Shown: in pieces, positions 1-10,176 of the stretch | How the letters are laid out: the number at the start of each line of letters is the position of its first letter | Position numbering within the stretch: the first letter of the stretch is position 1 | Assembly (NCBI GenBank): GCA_019114885.1 | Contig: DXEQ01000065.1 | Location: 1-33,850, forward strand | Direction of reading: 5' to 3' | Source of the DNA: Candidatus Anaerobutyricum stercoripullorum | GTDB lineage: Bacteria; Bacillota; Clostridia; Lachnospirales; Lachnospiraceae | DNA length: 33,850 nucleotides | Position numbers and translations under genes: made by a program | The notes under the pieces: generated by a model | The model's input: only the letters and a program-made list of their open reading frames with translations | What the model was told of the DNA's origin: nothing | Database searches by the model: none

Positions 1-3000
1 CTTGTGTGGATTCTGCTGTGCGCGATGCTGGTGACGGACATCCCGGCACGGGCAGCGGTGGAAAATAATAATGATGTATATTATATCAGCACAGCGGAAG
101 AACTGGTGAAGATACTGGAGGCAACGAGAGGGAAAGGGTACTTTGAGCTGACGGAGGATATCGATCTGAGCGGATATGATTGGGAACCCATCGGTCTGGT
201 TGGAACCTTCAACGGGAACGGATATGCGCTTCGCAATGTCACTATAACAGGAGCTGCGAAGGGGAATTTAGATTCGTATGTGGGTCTGTTCTATAATTGG
301 GGTCTTACGCCGGGTGCGGAAGGATATGTGACAAACCTCACTCTGACCAATATAAAGATTGATGTGAATGTTCTGGAAGGGGAACAATATGAAACGGCGT
401 ACGTCGGTCCTTTCGCCGGGAATGTCGGAAGTATCAATAATTGTACGGTTTCCGGCAGTGTAACAGTGACTGGCGGGGAGAATATGCCGGTAGATGGCCG
501 TATCGAGATGACCGGTCTTAAAAATGCCAGTAACTGTCGGGTCGATCTGGACATGAGATATGAAGGCGGGGAGACCGGACTCTCTACCGTGTATGTGACG
601 GCGATGTCTGCCTGCACCAACTGTCAGTATGAGGGAGATGTAAAAGCGATTGACGATACAGATTCTGTCAGTATATATGCGAAAGCAGCGGAAGCCTCCA
701 GGGGATGTTCTTTTATCGGAAATGTGGAGACGGATGGATATGCCTATGGCATGGAAGGTGTCGACTGTTATATGAAAGGAGATATCTCGTCAATTTCTTC
801 CGGTGGTGCGTATGCCTGGGGAACCGGCGGAATAGGTAATCTTCTGGAAGGAGACGTCACGGCCCGGGGAGTGAATAGTGCAAAGGCCTATGGTGTGTAT
901 GAAGCGGCGACAGAAACCGGAGGGGCAAATTATCCGGTTCATGAGGCGAAAGATTGCCAGGTGAGGGGAAATATCACGGCTTCTGAAACCGGAGATTCTT
1001 TTGTAGATGAGTATGACATTATTACGGTCGCCTACGGAGTATACAGTACCAGTGCGGATAATAACGTGACGGGCTGCTATGTCTGGGGCGACGTCAGCGC
1101 CAGCAGTGAAAACCATCACGCGCAGGCGGCGGGGCTTTATCTGTGCTCGGAAAGCTATTTTCAGGGAAATGTGACGGCAAAAGGAAATAGGGAAGGGGAC
1201 CCGCACAGTACACGTACATTGGCTTCCGGAAATTATGGAGGAAAGGATAATTATGCAGCAGGAGATATAGCCGCGTGGAACCCTTCCGGCGCGGCAGAAG
1301 CGAACGGAAGCACAGGAGGAGAGAACTGTTTTGTGGAGGGCGATGTTTCCGCTTCCGGAATGAACGTCTATGCTTACGGGCTGGAGGTTATTTTCCGTGA
1401 TTCTTTCTATTATGGAGATGTGAGAGCAGAAGGAGAGGAAGAAAGCGTGGCCTCCCTGATACAAAGTGCGCAGGATTCCTATGCCGCAGGAGACGTCTAT
1501 GCGAAGAGTAACGAGGTGGCAAGAGCAGATGGAATCTGCCCGGTTAATACTTCCGGTAATAACGCCGTCGGCAATATTACGGCGGAAGGCGGAAAACCGT
1601 CGACTTCCTATGGTTCTAACGGCGACGGGGGCAGTTTCTCAGGGACGGTAACCAGTATCTACGACGGCAGGACGATTTCTGCCGGTGAGCCGGGGGCGGC
1701 GCAGTATTTTATCGAGGACAGATATGATAAAATATACATATCCGATACGATACCGGAGAATATGTATTATGATAAAGTTGTCGGCAGAGCCGTCTACGGT
1801 CAGGGCGGAAGTGTGACAGAGCCGGAAGAGTGGGGGCCGGAAGGAGGAGAGGACGATCGGAAAGACATCTATTCTCTCCGGATTATGGATGCGCGGACCG
1901 ATAAGCCGGTGACTGACGCCACGGTGGACGTGGATGGAACAGAGTATCAGACCGATAAAAATGGAATGATCACGGTGACGGGCAGCCGCTATATCAAAGG
2001 GCTGGAAGTAGTACAGGGCGGTTCCATTGTACATACCCAGAGCAGGATTTACGCAAAAGAGGGAAGAACAAAAAATATTTATGTCAACGGGCTGAAACTG
2101 GATCTTCAGGATCTTGATCTGGGAGGAACCGGAGAAACCAAGGTGACAGGCCCGGAGATCAATATAAAGGGGGAGACTTTTCCGCTGTTTGAGCTGCCGT
2201 TTTCCTTTGAGATGGATCTGGTGGAGTCCATGCGGATTGCCTATGATGACGAGAACAGAGTGTATCAGGTGATTCTGGACAGTGAGCCGGACGACGAGGA
2301 GGAAGATGGGATCGCGGACGCCGCGGATTCTTTCTGGCTGGGAGATTATCAGCGGATAAAACGGCAGTGTGAAAATGCATACCGGGATTTCCGTGAAAAG
2401 TCCTTCTCGGGACTGAACAGAAGTTTTGGCATCGACAGCAGCGTGGACGCCAACGGTTATCTGGAATTTGCTGTGACAAAAGACGGTCTGGAGCTGCAAG
2501 ACGGGAAGCTGGTTTTTGTGGTGGCCGGTTCTTTTGCCGCCAGCCGTCCGATACCGCCCGCGCCGTACATTTTTCTGACATTCGGTATAGAAACCGGTTT
2601 TCAGGCAGAGAGTACGCTGACGCTGGAGGAGGCGGTGTACATTGATCCTCAGATATCAGCGGAAGCGGATATCTCCTTTGATCTGACGCCTTCGGTGGGC
2701 GTCGGAGCCGGTCTGGATAAGATTTTATCGGCGGAAGTGGGGATAGAAGGCCCATTAAACGCCAATCTGAATCTGCCGTTCAGAAGCATGAAAGAAAATG
2801 CGAAGCTTACCCTGGCGTCGAGAATTTACTTGCAGCTGACAGCTTTGTCTTTCCGTATGCGATTCAGCAAAACCTTTGCCGACGTACAGCTTTATCCAAC
2901 AGAGGAAGAAGACGATTCCGGTCTGCAGACCTTTGCATCCATACCGGACGACGGAGCGATGGAACTGATTGATAGAAGTTATCTTCACAAAGCTTCCGCC

Positions 3001-6000
3001 CGTTCTTCCGGACGGAATACCGCCGGCGGCGATACGGTAAAAGATCTGGTCTATCCATATGGGAATGCGCAGACCATCACTCTGTCAGGGTCTACAAAGC
3101 TGATGGTTTGGCTGGACGACGACCAGAGCAGAAATCTGACCAATAAGACAACATTGTATTACAGTATCCTCAGAGATGGAGAGTGGAGTGAACCGCAGCA
3201 GATTGAAAACGACGGAACTCCGGACTTTGATTTTAGTCTTTGCCGGGCAGGTTCCGGCGCAGCCCTTGTATGGCAGGACGCCAATGAGCAGGTGGCTGAG
3301 AATGTCACGGAAGAAGAACTGGCGAAGAAGATAGAACTTTCTTATATAGAATACGATGGCGGCGAGTTTCAGGAGGTCATCAGCCTTACCGAAGGAGAGA
3401 GCTATGAATACAGCCCGAAGCTGTACAGCACCTATTCCGATCGTTATGTCATATGGACACAGAACGACTCTGACAGCATACTTCCGGGCACCGACGATAC
3501 GGCGGAAAGTATTTATTTCGCACATATTGATTATGATGGCAGAAGCTATCAGAAACAGGAGACGAAAGTCGTGGCGGAAGGCATTTCTTCCCTGTATGAG
3601 ACTGCTGTGGGAGAGAGCGGCCTGGTGGCATGGCTCACGGGCAGTGACATGAATCCTGACAATGAAGGGGCGAGAAAGCTGTCTGTGAAGGAAATGTCCG
3701 GTCAGGAAAGGACAGAGGAATATGAACAGAATACCTGTCTGTCCAGTCTGCAGTTGAACGGGAGCCAGGTATTCTTTTCCGAGGAAGGAAGCATCAAATA
3801 CCTGTCGATGGAAGAGGATCCGACCCTGATCGTGGAGGATCAGGGCATGGGAGACGCGCCAGTCAGATTATTGTTCCGGGAAAACACCGATAATTATTTG
3901 CCGCTGGCTGTCGTATATGAGGTGCAGGACGGTTTCACATCGAATCTTTATGCTTCTTATCCTGGCAGCGGCGGAACTTACACCAATCCGGTGCCGGTGA
4001 CAGACTGGGATGAGAAGATCCGGGCGTGGAGCATTCTGGAAGGAATGGACGATACGATGGAGATTGGCGCTTTGCTGGCCGATATTCAGGTTGGCGAGAC
4101 AGAAAATGATATGTCTGAAACCGCGCGGCTTGTCTGGACTACCGCCAATCCGCAGGAAGATATCATCCTGACGGAAGTATTTACCGAAGACGACCATATT
4201 TCCAGAGGCAGCACAGCGACCTTTTTGTTAAATGTGGAGAATCATACGAAAGAGAATCTGAAAAACCTCACGATAAAGATAGCCGGAGCGGACGGCAGCA
4301 GTTTTTATGAAGGGGAAACAGCCGCATTTGTTAAGGCCGGAGGCATCAACACGATTGCGATGAACGTCCCGGTCCCTGCTGATTTCCAGCAGCAGGAGCT
4401 GACATTTACCGTGACCGGCGGTGCGGAAGAAGCGGACATGGAAAATAACAGCCGCACATTTCTGGCGGGCGCGGCCAACCTGAGCCTGGAACTTACAGAC
4501 CGCCATCTCCATGACGACGGATATCTGGAAGCGGTTATCACCAATAACGGAAGTGCGGACGCCTCCGGAGTGGACTTGAAGATAACCGAGGAGGATGGAG
4601 CAATCATCTATGAAGGTACGGCAGGAGATGTACCGGCTGGCGGTGAAAAAAGGGTGACAATCCCGATTGCGGATGGTAAACGTACATTTGATGATGATAC
4701 GGACAGTTACGGTATTGTCGCCGAAGTATCCCACGACGGGGAGGAGAGCACGAAGATTGACAATGAAATCATGTTCCGGATTCGACCGCCGCGAGTGTCG
4801 CAGATAGCGATTTCCGAAAGAACGCTTACCATGACTCCGGGAGAATCTTATCAGCCGTCGGTGCAGGTTTATCCTTCCGATACGTTGAACAAAGAGTACG
4901 TTGTCCGGTCCGGCGATGAAAATGTGGTTTCAGTAGATGCAGATGGAACAATCACCGCAAAGGCGGAAGGAACAGCAGATATTATCTACATGGCGGTCAA
5001 TTCCAGTGCGGCAGCCAGAGTGAGCGTCACTGTGAGCAGCGTAAGTGATACGGGAACAATCCACAAGATCTTATTGGATGCCGGTGGCGGCACAGTTTCG
5101 CCGCAGCGCCTGGAAGTACAGGACGGGCAGACAGCCGTGTTGCCATGCCCGATGCGGAAAGGGTACTATTTCGTCGGTTGGTATAACGCTCTAGAAGGTG
5201 GCAACGAGATTACCAGCGAGACAGCCATCACACAGGATATGACCCTGTACGCCCGGTGGACAGATACCAGATCTCCAAATCCGGAGCTGCCGGAGATTGA
5301 TAACCCAGACCCGGACGATCCGAATCCAGACGACCCGGACAACCCGAATCCGGACAGTCCGAATCCAGATGACCCGGGGGGAACAGATCCTGATAATCCG
5401 AACCCAAACCCGGGAGAAACAGATCCCGATGATCCAAATCCGGATACCCCGTCGCCAGATCCAACGCCAGGCGGCGATCCTGGAAGTGGAACCACATCAC
5501 AGCCGGGTACGCCGACGCAGCCGGGAGGAAGCGGAACAACGCCACAGCCAGGTGGCAGCGGAGCGGGAACCGGTCAGACCGGCAATAAGACGTCGCAGGC
5601 AGCGGCACAGTATCGTGTCGGCGATATAGTGACGGCCAGCGGACTTCGTTACCGAGTAACCGACGCCCGGTCCGCACTGGGACAGGTACAGATGATCGGT
5701 GCGGCAGGAGTCGCGAAGAAGACGGTGAATATCCCGGCAGAGATTTTTTCTCCTTCCACCGGACAGCGTTTTAAAGTAACAGCTATCGGAAATAATGCGT
5801 TTAAAAATCAAAAGAAGCTGCGTAAGCTGACGATAGGAAAGAACGTAAGAGTCATAGGAAAGAAGGCGTTCTTCAACTGTAAGAAGCTGAAAAATATTAC
5901 CATGAAGACGAAAACTCTGACGAAAAAGACGGTTGGAGCGAAAGCGTTCCGTGGCATTTATGCCCGGGCGGTCATTAAGACGCCGAAACAAAAGCGAATG

Positions 6001-6057
6001 CTGTACAGAAAGATTCTGCGGGCTAGGGGCGTCGGTGTTCAGGTTAGAATCCGTTAG
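1..6057 (+). CDS. Very large secreted/surface protein: beta-helix-like repeats, CARDB-like and BIG2-like domains, InlB-type repeat, Pro/Asp/Asn-rich linker, BspA-like LRR C-terminus; probably 5'-truncated by the window edge
   Basis: ORF open from base 1 (track start at 4); N-terminus resembles the tail of a signal peptide (..ILLCAMLVTDIPARA); repeated G-[DN]-[VI]-x-A motifs; 'GYYFVGWYN..YARWT' InlB-type repeat; 'IGNNAFKNQKKLRKLTIG' BspA-type LRR. Confidence 0.85.
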   Translation, partial: LVWILLCAMLVTDIPARAAVENNNDVYYISTAEELVKILEATRGKGYFELTEDIDLSGYDWEPIGLVGTFNGNGYALRNVTITGAAKGNLDSYVGLFYNWGLTPGAEGYVTNLTLTNIKIDVNVLEGEQYETAYVGPFAGNVGSINNCTVSGSVTVTGGENMPVDGRIEMTGLKNASNCRVDLDMRYEGGETGLSTVYVTAMSACTNCQYEGDVKAIDDTDSVSIYAKAAEASRGCSFIGNVETDGYAYGMEGVDCYMKGDISSISSGGAYAWGTGGIGNLLEGDVTARGVNSAKAYGVYEAATETGGANYPVHEAKDCQVRGNITASETGDSFVDEYDIITVAYGVYSTSADNNVTGCYVWGDVSASSENHHAQAAGLYLCSESYFQGNVTAKGNREGDPHSTRTLASGNYGGKDNYAAGDIAAWNPSGAAEANGSTGGENCFVEGDVSASGMNVYAYGLEVIFRDSFYYGDVRAEGEEESVASLIQSAQDSYAAGDVYAKSNEVARADGICPVNTSGNNAVGNITAEGGKPSTSYGSNGDGGSFSGTVTSIYDGRTISAGEPGAAQYFIEDRYDKIYISDTIPENMYYDKVVGRAVYGQGGSVTEPEEWGPEGGEDDRKDIYSLRIMDARTDKPVTDATVDVDGTEYQTDKNGMITVTGSRYIKGLEVVQGGSIVHTQSRIYAKEGRTKNIYVNGLKLDLQDLDLGGTGETKVTGPEINIKGETFPLFELPFSFEMDLVESMRIAYDDENRVYQVILDSEPDDEEEDGIADAADSFWLGDYQRIKRQCENAYRDFREKSFSGLNRSFGIDSSVDANGYLEFAVTKDGLELQDGKLVFVVAGSFAASRPIPPAPYIFLTFGIETGFQAESTLTLEEAVYIDPQISAEADISFDLTPSVGVGAGLDKILSAEVGIEGPLNANLNLPFRSMKENAKLTLASRIYLQLTALSFRMRFSKTFADVQLYPTEEEDDSGLQTFASIPDDGAMELIDRSYLHKASARSSGRNTAGGDTVKDLVYPYGNAQTITLSGSTKLMVWLDDDQSRNLTNKTTLYYSILRDGEWSEPQQIENDGTPDFDFSLCRAGSGAALVWQDANEQVAENVTEEELAKKIELSYIEYDGGEFQEVISLTEGESYEYSPKLYSTYSDRYVIWTQNDSDSILPGTDDTAESIYFAHIDYDGRSYQKQETKVVAEGISSLYETAVGESGLVAWLTGSDMNPDNEGARKLSVKEMSGQERTEEYEQNTCLSSLQLNGSQVFFSEEGSIKYLSMEEDPTLIVEDQGMGDAPVRLLFRENTDNYLPLAVVYEVQDGFTSNLYASYPGSGGTYTNPVPVTDWDEKIRAWSILEGMDDTMEIGALLADIQVGETENDMSETARLVWTTANPQEDIILTEVFTEDDHISRGSTATFLLNVENHTKENLKNLTIKIAGADGSSFYEGETAAFVKAGGINTIAMNVPVPADFQQQELTFTVTGGAEEADMENNSRTFLAGAANLSLELTDRHLHDDGYLEAVITNNGSADASGVDLKITEEDGAIIYEGTAGDVPAGGEKRVTIPIADGKRTFDDDTDSYGIVAEVSHDGEESTKIDNEIMFRIRPPRVSQIAISERTLTMTPGESYQPSVQVYPSDTLNKEYVVRSGDENVVSVDADGTITAKAEGTADIIYMAVNSSAAARVSVTVSSVSDTGTIHKILLDAGGGTVSPQRLEVQDGQTAVLPCPMRKGYYFVGWYNALEGGNEITSETAITQDMTLYARWTDTRSPNPELPEIDNPDPDDPNPDDPDNPNPDSPNPDDPGGTDPDNPNPNPGETDPDDPNPDTPSPDPTPGGDPGSGTTSQPGTPTQPGGSGTTPQPGGSGAGTGQTGNKTSQAAAQYRVGDIVTASGLRYRVTDARSALGQVQMIGAAGVAKKTVNIPAEIFSPSTGQRFKVTAIGNNAFKNQKKLRKLTIGKNVRVIGKKAFFNCKKLKNITMKTKTLTKKTVGAKAFRGIYARAVIKTPKQKRMLYRKILRARGVGVQVRIR

Positions 6058-6072
6058 CTATGCCATAAAAAG

Positions 6073-6115
6073 GGGAGCAGATGACCACTGCGGGTCGTTT
6101 GCTCCCTCTTGCTTT
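6073..6115. terminator. Intrinsic terminator between convergent genes
   Basis: GGGAGCA..GACC-actgc-GGGTC..TGCTCCC stem followed by a T-rich tail, A-rich on the other side. Confidence 0.7.
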
Positions 6116-6117
6116 TC

Positions 6118-6384
6118 TTATTTCCGATACTCTTCCGGAATATCTTCCTCATCCCAGAAGCTTACGCCGAACTTCTTCTGGCTGCCCATCTTGATGCCGT
6201 AGCCGAGAACGTTGTCGGTGGAACGGTCCAGAAGGATGTTGATGTAGTCCATCGCCTCTTTATGTTTTTCGCCTACGACGTAGACGTTGAAGTTCTTGGT
6301 GGCTTCACTGTTGATCACAGTGTAGTTGCCAGCCTTTAAATCTTCATCTCTCTGTGGAACTAATTTCTGCTGTTCTGCTGTCAT
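6118..6384 (-). CDS. Hypothetical small protein, 88 aa
   Basis: Complete ORF with an RBS-like ggaggag upstream on the minus strand; faces the shared terminator. Confidence 0.7.
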   Translation of the reverse strand: MTAEQQKLVPQRDEDLKAGNYTVINSEATKNFNVYVVGEKHKEAMDYINILLDRSTDNVLGYGIKMGSQKKFGVSFWDEEDIPEEYRK

Positions 6385-6763
6385 GGTATTTCTCCTCCCT
6401 GTAAATGTATTTTAGTAAATATGCTCTATATATTGTCCATGCCGGTCAGCCTGCCGGACGGGACGTAAAGAAGGGCAGATCATCTGCCGCCAAATGGCAC
6501 GAAGCCCTGTTTGTCATTATAACACAAATGAGAGTGAAAGCAAATTTTTTATTTTTACTGTGGAAGAGTTTGCGGCTGTGAAAGAGGATACAGGGAAAAT
6601 CCATCCGTCAGAAAAACACGGAGGAAGAACATTGATTTCCTTTCAGAAAGTCAGTATAATAAGGCGTAAATCTTTCAGGCAGCACATTTGAGTCTTAGTG
6701 ACATGCTATGTGCAGCATAGAGGCAGATGTGACATAGAAGCATACGAGCTGGGAGGTGATTGT

Positions 6764-6934
6764 ATGCAATGCGATTACTGCGCATTTTATTATATTGACG
6801 AGGAAGACGGTCAGGGAGAATGTACAGTGAATCTGGATGAGGACGATCTGGCAAGACTGCTGGCCAGTCCGCAGGACGGATGCCCGTATTTTCAGATGGA
6901 TGATGAATATAAGATCGTGCGTAAGCAGATGTAG
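6764..6934 (+). CDS. Small Cys-rich protein (CxxC...C...C), 56 aa
   Basis: ATG preceded by 'gggaggtgatt'; MQCDYCAFYYIDEEDGQGECTVNLDEDDLARLLASPQDGCPYF. The track ORF start at 6698 lacks a good RBS. Confidence 0.7.
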   Translation: MQCDYCAFYYIDEEDGQGECTVNLDEDDLARLLASPQDGCPYFQMDDEYKIVRKQM

Positions 6935-7058
6935 AGGATTTTGTCAGTGCAGAGGTTACCGGTGGACGTATCCGGTAATAGCTTTATCGAGTATCCGAAA
7001 GGAATCTGCCAACAGCATGACGAACGACCGGGAATATGAGAAAAGAAGGAGATGAATT

Positions 7059-8459
7059 ATGGGATTTTCATGGGAGATAAGCGTACCGGCCATTACGGTC
7101 TTTGTGCAGGGACTGCTCAGTTTCTTCTCGCCCTGTGTCCTGCCGCTGCTGCCTTTATATATCAGTTATCTGTCCGGCGGGACGGCGGTAAAAAGAGAAG
7201 ACGGGCGTATGCAGTACAAACGAAGCAAGGTGATGCTTCACACGTTATTTTTTGTGATCGGCATCAGTTTTGCCTTTTTTGTGCTGGGCCTTGGCGTGTC
7301 GGCGGTCGGCACGTTTTTCAAATCTAATCAGGCGATGTTTGCCCGGGTTGGCGGCATCGTTGTGATCTTGTTTGGACTGTATCAGTTGCGGGTGTTCGGG
7401 TTCTCGCAGACGCTGGAACGGGAGAGAAGGCTGCCGTTTCGGCTGGACCGGTTTGCCATGTCTCCGTTTACGGCGCTGCTCCTCGGATTTACGTTCAGCT
7501 TCGCCTGGACGCCCTGCGTGGGACCGGCGCTGACCAGCGTGCTGCTCATGGCGGCTTCCGCCTCCACCCGGATGGCAGGATTTGCGCTGATTGGCGTATA
7601 CACTTTGGGATTTGTACTGCCGTTTCTGGCGGTGGGATTATTTACGACCACTCTTCTGGAACTGTTCAGGAAGCATCAGCAGGTGGTGCGCTACACGGTG
7701 AAAGTCGGCGGCGTCCTCATGGTGCTGATGGGTGTTCTGATGTTTACCGGGAAAATGAACAGCGTGACAGGCTATCTCTCCAGAATCTCAGACATTCCCG
7801 GCGTGGAGCAGGATGAGACTTCGGGTAAACAGACGGCTACGGAGAAGCAAGAGTCGGATGCAGAGGCCGGTACCGGGGCAGAAACAGACAATACAATTTC
7901 CGGGGATGAAACCGATGCGGAAGGCGGCACCGGAGAGGAGCCGGACGGACAGGAGAACAATGTAGCCGGAGCTGACAGCTCCACAGAAGAGAACGAGGCA
8001 GGAGATGCAGCCAGTGAAGTAATCCCGGCGGTGGACTTCGAGCTGACTGACCAGTACGGGGTGGCGCACCGGCTGGAAGATTATAAAGGAAAGACGATAT
8101 TCTTAAATTTCTGGGCGACCTGGTGCCCGCCGTGCAAGGCGGAGATGCCGGACATTCAGGAGATTTATGAAACGTATGATACGGAGGGAGAAGACGCTCT
8201 GGTCGTTCTTGGAGTGGCAACGCCGTCCATGGGACAGGAAGGCACGGAAGAAGAGATCAAAGCGTTTTTAGAGGAAAACGGGTATACCTATCCGGTACTT
8301 ATGGATACGGAAGGCGAGCTGTTTGGCGCTTACGGCGTGTATTCCCTGCCGACGACATTTATGATCGACCGGGAAGGAAATGTGTTCGGCTATGTGAGCG
8401 GTATGCTCACAAAAGACATGATGGAGAGCATCATTCAGCAGACAATGGAGGGGAAATAA
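7059..8459 (+). CDS. CcdA-type membrane thiol transporter fused to a TlpA/thioredoxin-like domain
   Basis: N-terminal CcdA signatures (FFSPCVLPLLPLYISYLSGG; FAWTPCVGPALTSVL); C-terminal TlpA signature (FLNFWATWCPPCKAEMPDIQ); acidic low-complexity linker between them. Confidence 0.92.
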   Translation: MGFSWEISVPAITVFVQGLLSFFSPCVLPLLPLYISYLSGGTAVKREDGRMQYKRSKVMLHTLFFVIGISFAFFVLGLGVSAVGTFFKSNQAMFARVGGIVVILFGLYQLRVFGFSQTLERERRLPFRLDRFAMSPFTALLLGFTFSFAWTPCVGPALTSVLLMAASASTRMAGFALIGVYTLGFVLPFLAVGLFTTTLLELFRKHQQVVRYTVKVGGVLMVLMGVLMFTGKMNSVTGYLSRISDIPGVEQDETSGKQTATEKQESDAEAGTGAETDNTISGDETDAEGGTGEEPDGQENNVAGADSSTEENEAGDAASEVIPAVDFELTDQYGVAHRLEDYKGKTIFLNFWATWCPPCKAEMPDIQEIYETYDTEGEDALVVLGVATPSMGQEGTEEEIKAFLEENGYTYPVLMDTEGELFGAYGVYSLPTTFMIDREGNVFGYVSGMLTKDMMESIIQQTMEGK

Positions 8460-8477
8460 CCCCTCCTCTGTTTTTTT
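8447..8477 (+). terminator. Intrinsic terminator overlapping the ccdA-tlpA stop codon
   Basis: GGAGGGG-aaataa-CCCCTCC stem followed by tctgttttttt. Confidence 0.75.
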
Positions 8478-8482
8478 CTGGC

Positions 8483-9136
8483 TCAGAACTCCTTTTTCTG
8501 CATGATGCCGATGCTGATCAGGCAGGACAGCCCGAGAAGAAGGAGTGCGACGATCAGCAGGATAGCTGCCAGGATGCCCGCATGGACGGTCGGCATCGTG
8601 TCGAGGATGGTCGCAAGATCAATACCAATCAGTTGAAGCCCTTTGACTGCCAGTGTGCCCAGCACGGACACAAGAACAAGACAAACGATCAGGGCAATCC
8701 GTCCCCGTTCACCGCCAAATTTAAGCTGGAACGGCAGCATCAGGGCGAGGATCATAAATATTATGGCCAGGATGAAAGCTGCGCTTAACCACATTTCCGT
8801 ATCGGGATAAATCCCTTTGAAGAAGCCCACCAATGTGGTGAGGATTACCGCCAGCATCCAGGCACAGCAGCCGAGGATCGCGCCGAAGATATATTTCTCC
8901 ACGGCGTAAGTACGGCGGGAAATCGGCAGGGAGAACAGGAATGAGTTGCCGTTATCAAATTCATCGTAACGGATGGAGCTTATGGAAAACAGGGAAGACA
9001 CAAAGGCCATGAAACCTGTGGTGAAAGCGACATCGTAGGATGAAAATGTAATGACGACGCCTACCAGTAATATAAGAAGAAAAAATCGTTTCTGCATTTT
9101 CATTAATTTAAAATCTTTGATCAGTAAACCTTTCAT
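8483..9136 (-). CDS. ABC-2 type transporter permease
   Basis: Multi-TM protein starting MKGLLIKDFKLMKMQKRFFLLILLVGV; overlaps the ATPase gene by 4 nt. Confidence 0.85.
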   Translation of the reverse strand: MKGLLIKDFKLMKMQKRFFLLILLVGVVITFSSYDVAFTTGFMAFVSSLFSISSIRYDEFDNGNSFLFSLPISRRTYAVEKYIFGAILGCCAWMLAVILTTLVGFFKGIYPDTEMWLSAAFILAIIFMILALMLPFQLKFGGERGRIALIVCLVLVSVLGTLAVKGLQLIGIDLATILDTMPTVHAGILAAILLIVALLLLGLSCLISIGIMQKKEF

Positions 9137-9999
9137 AATCTTTCCACCTCTCTGGTCTGACCCCGTACCATCATGGAGATCACTTCGTCGATACTTCCAT
9201 TTTCGATGGTGACGTCCGGGTAATTTTCCATATAAAATGTCTTCTGGTTCGTCAGGCAGCTGTAGCCGTAAGTCTCTTTTTTTACCTTGAAAATGTACTG
9301 CTTATCCAGATGTTCATATTGTTCATCGGTTACTTTTAAGAGCGCGTAATCACTCAGGAGAACGTCGGTTTCCTCGTGGAGGACGATGCGGCCCTCGTGG
9401 ATCATGTAAATATCATCGCAGAGGCTCTCCAGATCGCTGGAAATGTGCGAACTGATGAGGATGGAGCGATTCGGATCCGCTTCCATGTATTCCCGAAGGA
9501 GGGTGAGAAGTTCATCCCTTGCCACCACATCAAGTCCGGCGGTAGGTTCGTCAAGGAGCAAAAACCGGGCATTGTGGGAGATGGCGACAAGAACCTTGAG
9601 CTTCGCCTTCATGCCGGTGGAAAACTCCCGGATCTGTTTGCGAAGGGGCAGCCCGGCTTTTTGTACCTGTTCCATAAAAAATGTTTTGTCAAATTGTTGA
9701 TAGAGGCTGCCCAGCACCGGAAGAATATCGCCGATGGTCAGATAGCCGGAAAAACCGGAATCGGAGAGCACAACGCCCAGATTCTCCTTGTCCGCGGCAG
9801 TAAACGTCCGGATATCCTTGCCTAAAAGGGTGATATCGCCGCCGTCTGTGGCGATCAGGCCAAGCACCGCCTTAAATGTGGTGCTCTTTCCGGCGCCGTT
9901 CTGGCCAATCAGGCCGGTGATGCAGCCGGGCATCACCGAGAGCGAGCAGTCCAGTGAAAAATTCGCATAATGTTTTCTCAAATGTTCGATTTTCAGCAT
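9133..9999 (-). CDS. ABC transporter ATP-binding protein
   Basis: Walker A GQNGAGKST, signature-like EFSTGMKAKLK, Walker B FLLLDEPTAGLD; start MLKIEHLRKHY preceded by aggaggatt. The longer track ORF runs into the upstream repeat. Confidence 0.92.
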   Translation of the reverse strand: MLKIEHLRKHYANFSLDCSLSVMPGCITGLIGQNGAGKSTTFKAVLGLIATDGGDITLLGKDIRTFTAADKENLGVVLSDSGFSGYLTIGDILPVLGSLYQQFDKTFFMEQVQKAGLPLRKQIREFSTGMKAKLKVLVAISHNARFLLLDEPTAGLDVVARDELLTLLREYMEADPNRSILISSHISSDLESLCDDIYMIHEGRIVLHEETDVLLSDYALLKVTDEQYEHLDKQYIFKVKKETYGYSCLTNQKTFYMENYPDVTIENGSIDEVISMMVRGQTREVERL

Positions 10000-10023
10000 A
10001 AGAAATCCTCCTAAAATATTTGT

Positions 10024-10176
10024 TCCGGAATCATCCGGTCTCCGGAATCCTTCTGTCTCCGGAATCATCCAGTCTCCGGAATCCTTCTGTCTCCGGAATC
10101 ATCCGGTCTCCGGAACCATCCTGCTTTCGGAATCGTCCTGTCCCCGGAGTCATCTTTCTTCCAGAATCATTTCAAA
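10024..10176. repeat. Tandem repeat, 17-bp unit, ~9 degenerate copies, overlapping the gntR 3' end
   Basis: Units TCCGGAATCATCCGGTC / TCCGGAATCCTTCTGTC alternating at 10024, 10041, 10058, 10075, 10092, then progressively degenerate through 10176. Confidence 0.9.

Noticed and set aside
9999-10068. Longer N-terminus of the ABC ATPase (MIPETEGFRRPDDSGTNILGGF...)
   Set aside because: This extension is translated from the 17-bp tandem repeat; the RBS and domain start fit ATG at 9999.
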